From an uncultured Steroidobacter sp. (GTDB lineage: Bacteria > Pseudomonadota > Gammaproteobacteria > Steroidobacterales > Steroidobacteraceae), in contig CAMLEO010000042.1 in NCBI GenBank assembly GCA_946478975.1, forward strand, positions 1 to 34,185: 34,185 bases of DNA, in the 5' to 3' direction. Under the pieces are notes generated by a model that was not told the DNA's origin, ran no database searches, and was given only the letters and a program-made list of their open reading frames with translations. Of the stretch, positions 24,418 to 30,476 are shown one piece after another; the first letter of the stretch is position 1; every line of letters starts with the position of its first letter. Made by a program: the position numbers and the translations under genes.

Positions 24418-25638
24418 ATGAACAAGGTTCGTTTCGGGCTTTCGCGTGTCCATCGCGAAGCACGCTGGCTGGCCAGCGTGCTGGTGATGTCGGCGCTGCT
24501 GGCGGGCGCCGCGGGCTGCAGCAAACCGGAGCCGGCAAAAGCTCCACCGCCGCCGCCCACACCGCAGGAAAAATCCAAGAACACGATTAGCAAGGCGGCG
24601 TTCGGCACCCTGCCCGACGGCACCAGCGTTGATTTGTACACGATGGTGAATGCCAACGGCATGGAAGTGCGCGCCACCAATTACGGCGGCATCATCACCA
24701 CGCTGATGGTTCCGGACGGCAGCGGCAAGCTCGGCGACGTGGTGCTCGGCTACAACTCGCTCGACGGTTATTTGAAGAGCAGCCCGTACTTCGGCGCCAT
24801 CATCGGCCGTTATGGCAATCGCATCGGCAAGGCGCGTTTCAAGATCGACGATCAAACTTACAAACTGCCGGCCAACGACGGTCCGAACACCCTGCACGGC
24901 GGCTTGAAGGGCTTCGATAAAGTCGTGTGGCAGGCGGAACCCTTCGAAAAGGAAGATTCGGTCGGCGTGATCTTCACGTACACCAGCAAGGATGGCGAGG
25001 AAGGCTTCCCCGGCAACCTGCAGGCGCGCGTGACCTACACGCTCACTGACAAGAACGAGCTGTCGTTCGAATATCACGCGACGACCGACAAGCCGACGGT
25101 CGTCAATCTCACCCAGCACACGTATTTCAATCTTGCCGGCGAAGGCAACGGCGATGTGCTGGGGCAGGAGATCATGATCAACGCCGATCAGTTCACGCCG
25201 GTCGATGCGAAGCTGATTCCCACCGGCAAGCTCGACAACGTCGAGAACACGCCGTTCGACTTCCGCATGAAGACTGCGATCGGCTCGCGCATCGAAGCCG
25301 ACAACGAGCAGATCAAGCGCGGCGGCGGCTACGATCACAACTTCGTTCTCAAACGCAAAGAGCCGGGCCTTTCCCTCGCGGCGCGCGTCGCCGATCCGTC
25401 GACTCGTCGCGTGATGGAAGTGCAGACCACTGAGCCCGGCGTGCAGTTCTACACCGGCAATTTCCTGGACGGCTCGATCACCGGCAAGTCCGGCAAGCCG
25501 TACGGCAAACGCTCGGCCTTCTGCCTGGAGACTCAACACTATCCCGACTCGCCGAACCGGCCGGAATTCCCCAGCACGGTGTTGCGCCCCGGCGAGGAAT
25601 ACAACAGCAAGACGGTCTACACGTTTAGCGTGCGCTGA
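24418..25638 (+). CDS. galM: Exported aldose 1-epimerase (galactose mutarotase), probable lipoprotein
   Basis: Interconverts alpha and beta anomers of hexoses. The 406-residue protein carries about 60 extra N-terminal residues: a hydrophobic segment (18-33), Cys34 in LLAGAAGCSK, then a Pro-rich linker. This suggests a lipoprotein or secreted form, although the lipobox is imperfect (Ala at -3). The mutarotase fold has the catalytic set His160 (NDGPNTLHGG), His234 (LTQHTYFNLAG), Asp306 (GGGYDHNFVL) and Glu371 (CLETQHYPDSPN). GGGGGA precedes the ATG. An exported epimerase fits the nearby secreted glycosidases, because it would speed conversion of released sugars to the anomer used for uptake. 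Confidence 0.95.
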   Translation: MNKVRFGLSRVHREARWLASVLVMSALLAGAAGCSKPEPAKAPPPPPTPQEKSKNTISKAAFGTLPDGTSVDLYTMVNANGMEVRATNYGGIITTLMVPDGSGKLGDVVLGYNSLDGYLKSSPYFGAIIGRYGNRIGKARFKIDDQTYKLPANDGPNTLHGGLKGFDKVVWQAEPFEKEDSVGVIFTYTSKDGEEGFPGNLQARVTYTLTDKNELSFEYHATTDKPTVVNLTQHTYFNLAGEGNGDVLGQEIMINADQFTPVDAKLIPTGKLDNVENTPFDFRMKTAIGSRIEADNEQIKRGGGYDHNFVLKRKEPGLSLAARVADPSTRRVMEVQTTEPGVQFYTGNFLDGSITGKSGKPYGKRSAFCLETQHYPDSPNRPEFPSTVLRPGEEYNSKTVYTFSVR

Positions 25639-25649
25639 GGGATGAGTTC

Positions 25650-25684
25650 AGGGGTCCTCTTCGCCGGCGCGAAAGAGGACCCCT
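25650..25684 (+). terminator. Terminator of the epimerase gene
   Basis: AGGGGTCCTCTT pairs with AAGAGGACCCCT, a perfect 12-bp stem with an 11-base loop, followed by TCTTAC. It starts 12 bases after the stop codon. Confidence 0.75.
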
Positions 25685-25760
25685 TCTTACGAAGTCGCGC
25701 ACAGCAGAATTTTCCTCGCTCTGCCACCTCTGTCCGCACGCAGCGGAACGCCGATTTTTC

Positions 25761-25805
25761 TTGACACGGCGTTCATTGACACGCCCCGGGCGCTCATTGT
25801 TTTAT
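25761..25805 (+). promoter_or_regulatory. Candidate promoter with direct repeats for the 25880 operon
   Basis: Two TTGACA boxes lie at 25761 and 25776. The second, an 18-base spacer and TTTTAT (25800-25805) form a plausible sigma-70 promoter with a leader of about 70 bases. Direct repeats GGCGTTCATTG (25768-25778) and GGCGCTCATTG (25789-25799) are exactly 21 bases apart, two helical turns, and overlap the -35 box and the base next to the -10 box. Confidence 0.45.
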
Positions 25806-25879
25806 CGCCCGCGACAGGCAACACCGATCACGTTGCTGAAGATGGCGCTCAGTGAAGAGTGCCCGACAGAGGTTTCCCG

Positions 25880-26776
25880 ATGATGCCAAGCGTCTTATCA
25901 CGCGCGATCTGCACGGCAGCGGCTGCGCTGTTCGTCGCTGCGGCTCCTTCGGTGCACGCTGCTGAAAAATCAGCCAGCGCGACTGCCAAGGGACCGCGCA
26001 CCAAGGATGGCAAGCCAGACCTGAACGGCATCTGGCAGGCCTTGAACTCCGCAAACTACGATATCGAGCCGCATGCAGCGCGAGCGGCAATGGCGCTCGT
26101 GCCCGGCCCGTTCGTGCCCGTGCCTGCGCCGCAAGTTGTGGCGATGGGTGCAGTGGGTTCCGTGCCCGCTGGTTTAGGCATCGTCGAAGGCGACGCCATT
26201 CCCTATACGCCGGCGGCACTGGAAAAGAAAAAAGAAAATCAGAAGAACTGGCTGGAGCTCGATCCCGAGATCAAGTGCTACCTGCCCGGCGTGCCGCGCG
26301 CCAACTACATGCCGTATCCGTTCCAGATCTTCCAGAGCAAGGACTATGTGTTCTTCGCGTACGAGTACGCGGGCGCGGTCCGCAACATTTATATGAAAGA
26401 TCCCGGCCCGCCGCCCGCCGATTCGTGGATGGGCCAGTCGGTCGGCAAATGGGACGGCGATACGCTGGTGGTCGAAGTCACCGGCTTCAACGACCAGACC
26501 TGGTTCGACCGCGCCGGCAATCATCACAGCGATCAGTTGAAAGTGACGGAACGTTACACACCGCGCGGGCCGGATCACCTGTGGTATGAAGCGACCATCG
26601 AAGATCCACAGACGTTCACGCGCCCGTGGAAGATCGCGATGCCGTTGTACCGTCGGGTCGAGCCGAACGCTCAGCTGATGCAGTTCAAGTGCGTGGAGTT
26701 CGTCGAGGAGCTGATGTACGGCCACCTGCGCAAGAAGCCCGCGACGACGAGCGCTCAGCCGCAGCAGAAGCAGTGA
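25880..26776 (+). CDS. Exported protein of unknown function, linked to DUF6152
   Basis: Secreted protein of 298 residues with a signal peptide (1-27, ending SVHA). It opens with DGKPDLNGIWQALNSANYDI and contains CYLPGVPRANYMPYPFQIFQ, YEYAGAVRNIYM, DPGPPPADSWMG, GDTLVVEVTGFNDQTWFDRAGN and YEATIEDPQTFTRPW. I recognise this as a conserved exported type common in soil proteobacteria and acidobacteria but cannot give it a function. AGAGG lies 7 bases before ATG 25880. A further GTG at 25859 is in frame but lacks a site. The DUF6152 gene follows 11 bases after its stop, so both are in one operon. Confidence 0.85.
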   Translation: MMPSVLSRAICTAAAALFVAAAPSVHAAEKSASATAKGPRTKDGKPDLNGIWQALNSANYDIEPHAARAAMALVPGPFVPVPAPQVVAMGAVGSVPAGLGIVEGDAIPYTPAALEKKKENQKNWLELDPEIKCYLPGVPRANYMPYPFQIFQSKDYVFFAYEYAGAVRNIYMKDPGPPPADSWMGQSVGKWDGDTLVVEVTGFNDQTWFDRAGNHHSDQLKVTERYTPRGPDHLWYEATIEDPQTFTRPWKIAMPLYRRVEPNAQLMQFKCVEFVEELMYGHLRKKPATTSAQPQQKQ

Positions 26777-26787
26777 GGACAAGGATC

Positions 26788-27231
26788 ATGCGTACTCAAC
26801 TATTTATTCTTGCCAGTGCAACTGCCGTCAGCATGGCGCTCGGCAGCGCTGCTGCGTTCGCCCATCACGCGTTCGCTGCGGAGTTCGATGCGAATCTGCC
26901 GGTGAACCTGAGAGGGAATGTCACACGTGTGGAGTGGATCAATCCGCACGCGTGGATTCACATCGATGCCAAGAAGCCGGACGGCACCATCGAACAATGG
27001 ATGATCGAAGGCGGCACTCCCAATACGCTCCTGCGCCGAGGGATCACCAAAGATTCGCTGAAGATCGGCACGGAGATCGTGGTGCGTGGCTACCAGTCGA
27101 AAGATCGCCTGTGCAAACCCAAGTGCCGCGCCAACGGGCGCGATGTGACTTTCCCGGACGGGCGAAAGTTGTTCCTTGGGTCCTCCGGGACTGGAGCGCC
27201 GAAGGATGGTGCAGATGAGAGTGAAAAGTAA
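26788..27231 (+). CDS. DUF6152 family exported protein
   Basis: Exported protein of 147 residues with a signal peptide ending AAAFA. It has the DUF6152 hallmarks: HHAFAAEFD directly after the signal peptide (His26, His27) and VEWINPHAWIHID (48-60), with a beta-rich OB-like core. A CKPKC motif at 109-113 adds two cysteines. The double His, the NPH motif and the Cys pair could bind a metal, but this is inference; the family has no assigned function. The start is ATG 26788, preceded by AAGGA. It follows the 25880 gene by 11 bases and its end overlaps a small membrane ORF. Confidence 0.85.
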   Translation: MRTQLFILASATAVSMALGSAAAFAHHAFAAEFDANLPVNLRGNVTRVEWINPHAWIHIDAKKPDGTIEQWMIEGGTPNTLLRRGITKDSLKIGTEIVVRGYQSKDRLCKPKCRANGRDVTFPDGRKLFLGSSGTGAPKDGADESEK

Positions 27232-27349
27232 TCGGGAACGGATCGCGGTGGTGATATCCGCCGCGATCGTTTTAGCCACCGCTGTTTATTGGGTGCTGCA
27301 GGTCACGGATGTGATTGCGACATTGCGGATGGCGTACGGCGGCGGCTAG
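27215..27349 (+). CDS. 44-residue single-pass membrane protein
   Basis: Short frame overlapping the end of the DUF6152 gene by 17 bases. It encodes a basic N-terminus (MRVKSNRERI), one hydrophobic helix (AVVISAAIVLATAVYWVL) and a tail VTDVIATLRMAYGGG. A second, frameshifted copy of the same sequence lies at 29873-29990. Many of the differences between copies are at third codon positions, which supports past selection as a protein. It may be a subunit or anchor for the exported pair upstream. No family is recognised. Confidence 0.6.
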   Translation: MRVKSNRERIAVVISAAIVLATAVYWVLQVTDVIATLRMAYGGG

Positions 27350-27540
27350 GAGTGCGCCGTGGCTGGCGGAGATTTGTCGACGTCGCGGATCAAGGATCAA
27401 GAGAGGCGGCAGCCCGATCAAAGCCACCACCGTCGTACATACATACCCCCCCTCATACATAGGGCAACGGGTTTATCGCTAGGCAAAAGACGCTGCTCTT
27501 CGTACGGGATCTTGAGAGACCGCGAGCATGTAATAGAAAC
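27350..27540. other. Intergenic stretch
   Basis: No gene is seen. It contains a poly-C run (ACCCCCCCT near 27445-27453). The terminator at 27541 closes the minus-strand gene pair. Confidence 0.4.
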
Positions 27541-27556
27541 GGAGATCGCGATCTCC
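27541..27556 (-). terminator. Terminator of the toxin-immunity-like pair
   Basis: GGAGATCGCGATCTCC is a 16-base perfect palindrome able to form a 6-bp stem with a CGCG loop. On the minus strand it starts 4 bases after the stop at 27561 and is followed by GTTTCTATT. Confidence 0.55.
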
Positions 27557-27560
27557 CTGC

Positions 27561-27776
27561 TTACAAACCCTCCTCCGGCATCTCTCGGCCCCGGACCATT
27601 TCGAACTCATCTTCCAGCAGCCAGCAGCGAACAGTGTCATAGTCCTGTGCGGTGAAAACCCTCCGGCGGTTATCCTGAGGGTCAAAGACATCAATGTCCT
27701 TGCCGTCGCTCTGCACTATCAACACATACGGCGGCTTGCGACTAGGATCCGTCCAGATTTCAAACCAGGAATTCAT
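27561..27776 (-). CDS. Putative immunity-like small protein
   Basis: Acidic 71-residue protein: MNSWFEIWTDPSRKPPYVLI, then SDGKDIDVFDPQDNRR, a YDTVRCWLLEDEFEMVRGR helix and a short tail. No signal or membrane segment. The ATG overlaps the stop of the upstream toxin-like frame by 4 bases (ATGA). Small acidic proteins placed directly after a polymorphic-toxin C-terminus are usually its immunity protein, so that role is inferred from context only. Confidence 0.6.
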   Translation of the reverse strand: MNSWFEIWTDPSRKPPYVLIVQSDGKDIDVFDPQDNRRRVFTAQDYDTVRCWLLEDEFEMVRGREMPEEGL

Positions 27777-28252
27777 GGTATCGCTGGTCCTGTTCGTGGG
27801 ATGACGTGATATAGCCCGTCGGGAGAAAGTTTGAGTTCACCGTAAAGGGGAATTCGCGCGCCGTCCGCCGCTTCTCTATACCCAATAGGATTGGTAAATC
27901 GCAAACCGTAGCGAATGGTGTCGCGTATCACACCAGTCTGGACTCCGCGCTCGAAAATTGCTGCTTCCACAGCCGCCACAGTGTCTTTGTCGAGGAACAG
28001 GTGTACAGCGTCTTCCCTCCGCATCACTCGCGCTGCTTGCGACGTCCCAGGAATATGCTTGTACTGCTGCCTGAACTCGTTTGCCAGCCCTTCTGTAGAA
28101 AGACCGCGTCCGGCTCGGAGCAAGCCCACACCGCCGGCGACTATTGACCAAATATCTTCAATAGCGGTTGATTGGGAAATGGCGTCACAGCTCAGATCCT
28201 TGACCCCCGCATATGCTTCGTTGCCGGGTGATCCTGTGCACGCTCCCGCCTA
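27773..28252 (-). pseudogene. C-terminal fragment of a polymorphic-toxin-like protein
   Basis: The frame is open from an in-frame TAG near 28253 down to 27773. It reads AIEDIWSIVAGGVGLLRAG, then GLSTEGLANEFRQQYKHIPG, RREDAVHLFLDKDTVAAVEA and a C-terminus ELKLSPDGLYHVIPRTGP. The hydrophobic Gly/Ala lead-in followed by a compact domain is typical of an RHS- or hemagglutinin-type toxin tail. The first start-type codon is GTG 28129, giving 118 residues. No secretion or repeat region is left upstream, so it looks like a toxin C-terminus left behind by truncation or gained as an orphan module. The toxic activity cannot be named from the sequence. Confidence 0.55.
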
Positions 28253-28254
28253 GA

Positions 28255-28394
28255 AACAGCGCCAAGGCGCCGATCAAACAATCCGAGCTCACCCAACTCA
28301 ACGCCCAGGACCAGCTGCACATCGGCCCGCCGGCTATCAGGTTCTGAGCAAGGCACTGAAGAACGCATTCGAGAGCGTGCCCGGACCCCAATGA
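28255..28394 (+). pseudogene. Frameshifted C-terminal fragment of an unidentified gene
   Basis: The plus strand encodes NSAKAPIKQSELTQLNAQDQ then LHIGPP in one frame. After a one-base shift near 28328 it continues GYQVLSKALKNAFESVPGPQ and stops at 28394. The joined sequence reads as one protein tail, so it is the end of a gene whose body is absent. I do not recognise the family. Confidence 0.4.
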
Positions 28395-28450
28395 AGCAGC
28401 AAGGCAGCGTTAAATGATCAGTTCGTCAGCCGGGTCGCACATCCTATAAA

Positions 28451-29273
28451 GGTCGCGAGATCGCCGTCATCATCCTGTTCGTCCTCTCAGGATTCCTCAT
28501 CACGCGTTCCGTGATGTACCGGGCCCGCAAACCCGGCGCGCACCTGCCCGCGTTCCTGACAGATCGGATTGCCCGCATCATGACCCGTTCGTTCCGGTGC
28601 TGCTCGGCATTGCCCTGCTGAATGCAACCGTAATTGACACGCACTGGAGCCTCGATGGCTTGAGCACCGGCTTCATTGCCCTGCTGGGCAACCTGCTGCT
28701 GCTGTTCGACTATCCATTGTTTCAGCTGCTGGCTATCGCGCACTTCGATGTCTGGTGGCGCATTCGCCCGTACAACACGGCGGAACCAGGGCCGCCCGTT
28801 CTCGATCCCTGGCCGTCTGCGTCATTGTGTCTGGCGCGGCGGCGCTCGCTGCGCGCATCGTGAACAACGGCTTCGACCCCTACGATTTGCAGACAGCGTT
28901 TCTCATGACCGTAGTGTTCTTCGGCGTGTTCGTGAGACTGAATCAGGCAGCGATAGTGTGGAAGATTCCGGCGGCGCTGGCGAGGTTCTTCGCTTCGTAC
29001 AGCTACAGTCTCTATCTCGTTCACAACACCGTGCTCGTCCTCGTGTTTGAGCACATACACGGGCTCTCGAGGGCGTTATCGATTGGTATTGGAGTGATAC
29101 TGGCGCACGCAACCGCTCTTTTGGTTTATCACTGCTTCGAGAAGCATCATCGGGCAGTCGGCACGTACCTGCGACCGAGGCTCACGCGTCTAATGATGAG
29201 GCAGGACGTCACGTCGTCTGCAACATCTCAGATCAACCCGCCGGCGATTCCGGTAGTCGTCTCCGGCGAATAG
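28451..29273 (+). pseudogene. Acyltransferase 3 (OafA/YrhL-type) pseudogene
   Basis: Remains of a multi-pass membrane O-acyltransferase in three frames. The first piece (28451-28590) reads GREIAVIILFVLSGFLITRS, a helix typical of this family. The second (about 28594-28795) reads VPVLLGIALLNATVIDTHWS and FDYPLFQLLAIAHFDVWW. The third (about 28800-29273) contains VCVIVSGAAALAARIVNNGF, FFASYSYSLYLVHNTVLVLV with the C-terminal Y-L-V-H motif, and a last helix. At least two frameshifts and a lost middle (normal proteins have about 350-400 residues) make it inactive. The catalytic N-terminal His region is missing. Confidence 0.7.
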
Positions 29274-29696
29274 TCACTGCACTCGGAAATCTTCGAGGCG
29301 GAACTTGCCGCCCCGAGCCGGCGGCGATGGCATGACGAACATCAGGATGATGTAGATCAAAACGCCGCCGATTCCGGCAATCAGCAACGACAAGAGAATC
29401 CAGAGCGCGCGCACGGCCGACGGTCGCCAGCCCAGGAATTCGGCGATTCCGCCGCAAATGCCCATGATCCATTGGTCGCGCGAGCGCGTGAGTCGATGGG
29501 GATGGGACGTGACCGCAGCAGGCGGCGTGGAGCGCCCGAACAAAAGCAGCAGCCCCACAATGGCAGCGGAGATCGTCAACGTGATCCAGAGCACAGTAAA
29601 GAGCGGCGGCAACCAGATCAAGCCAAGCCAAGCCAGCGCAACGGCACCCACGAGGACGACCAGGACGTGAACAAACGGGCGCAGCTTGGGTGGCAT
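29274..29696 (-). CDS. PspC-domain membrane protein
   Basis: Inner-membrane protein of 140 residues. Two helices come first (PFVHVLVVLVGAVALAWLGL and FTVLWITLTISAAIVGLLLL). A C-terminal PspC domain follows, with RSRDQWIMGICGGIAEFLGW and a closing helix IAGIGGVLIYIILMFVMP. PspC domains sense membrane stress or bind PspA/PspB; here pspA and pspB are absent. The start is ATG 29696, preceded by GAGGAG; the frame continues upstream without support. Confidence 0.88.
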   Translation of the reverse strand: MPPKLRPFVHVLVVLVGAVALAWLGLIWLPPLFTVLWITLTISAAIVGLLLLFGRSTPPAAVTSHPHRLTRSRDQWIMGICGGIAEFLGWRPSAVRALWILLSLLIAGIGGVLIYIILMFVMPSPPARGGKFRLEDFRVQ

Positions 29697-29750
29697 TCTT
29701 GCGCTCCTCAAAGGCAACAGTTGCAAGCGAGTGTAGCCAGCTTCCCGCAT

Positions 29751-29875
29751 CCTGAGAACCCAATCCACCGCCCAGACGCCGCGACCAACGTCACCGGTCG
29801 CAACGCCGCGTGATCTCCCCGCAACAACGGTTGCTTCAAAGTAAATACAAACAACACGCCAGCCGCGAGCGCAAT
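29751..29875 (-). pseudogene. Remnant of a DUF6644-like gene (paralogue of 32683-33156)
   Basis: The minus strand encodes LFVFTLKQPLLRGDHAALRP then VTLVAASGRWIGFS, closely matching the end of the intact protein at 32683-33156 (GLKQPLLRQEHAALRPVT and LVAASGRWIGFS). Thirteen codons (the last transmembrane helix) are deleted and the stop is lost. The 5' half is gone and the fragment ends at AATC 29873, where it joins a copy of the 44-codon ORF. Confidence 0.7.
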
Positions 29876-29990
29876 CGAGAGCGGATCGCAGTGGGGCGTC
29901 TCCGCCGCGATCGTGTTAGCCACAGCTGTTTATCAGGTGCTGCAGGTTACGGATGTGATTGCGACGTTGCGGATGGCGTACGGCTCGTAA
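29873..29990 (+). pseudogene. Frameshifted copy of the 44-residue membrane ORF
   Basis: The stretch matches 27230-27349 over nearly its whole length. An extra base in GTGGGGCG (near 29895) breaks the frame; removing it gives SAAIVLATAVYQVLQVTDVI then ATLRMAYGS and TAA at 29988. The start codon is missing because the 5' end is fused to the DUF6644 remnant. Confidence 0.7.
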
Positions 29991-30053
29991 GAGAGTCGGC
30001 GTGCTGTCGCCCGTACCGGTCAGATCGATTTATTGAGGCACACGTACAGGCGA

Positions 30054-30446
30054 TTAGGCGACTGGTCCCACGAGTGGGCAACGTCGCAGATCATTTGCCG
30101 TAAACACGGAATACGCGACCCGACGAACAGTTTCTCGATTCCACCATCGACCAATGCGATTCCGGCCGCAGTTCCGGAGCAGAGAATACTGCTGCTGATT
30201 CGGCCGGATTCGATTCATCGCGTCGATCCACAGCTGCGTAGCATCTCCGGCACCCTGGCGCGTGCTGCAAGTGAAGCACACGCCCGGTCCGTGGAGATGC
30301 CCGGACTCTTCCAAAGCTCGTCGATCCTCAGCGTCGAGTCGATCGACAACCATCTCGACCGCGCTCAAAGCCGCTACCGATGCAAAGAACGACTCCAGCT
30401 GTGAGCGGTCCGTGCCGACGATCTTGCCAATCATGTAGAGCGACAT
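30054..30446 (-). CDS. Hypothetical protein
   Basis: Predicted soluble protein of 130 residues. The N-terminal half is helical and acidic (LESFFASVAALSAVEMVVDR, LDAEDRRALEESGHLHGPG). The C-terminal half is basic with CGRNRIGRWWNRETVRRV. No domain, signal or motif is recognised. GGAT lies 5 bases before the ATG. The composition looks more like protein than the opposite-strand frames over the same region, but confidence is moderate. It follows the Big_2 lipoprotein gene in the same direction, 31 bases after it. Confidence 0.5.
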   Translation of the reverse strand: MSLYMIGKIVGTDRSQLESFFASVAALSAVEMVVDRLDAEDRRALEESGHLHGPGVCFTCSTRQGAGDATQLWIDAMNRIRPNQQQYSLLRNCGRNRIGRWWNRETVRRVAYSVFTANDLRRCPLVGPVA

Positions 30447-30476
30447 ACCGATCCAACGGCACCAGCACCTCCGACT

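Noticed and set aside
24091..25539. 482-codon minus-strand frame opposite the EF-hand and epimerase genes
   Set aside because: It runs antisense across two clear genes and an intergenic terminator-like hairpin, and lacks any motif.
29810..30103. Plus-strand 97-codon frame over the chimeric remnant
   Set aside because: It is created by the frameshift and fusion of two decayed copies and does not match either original protein.
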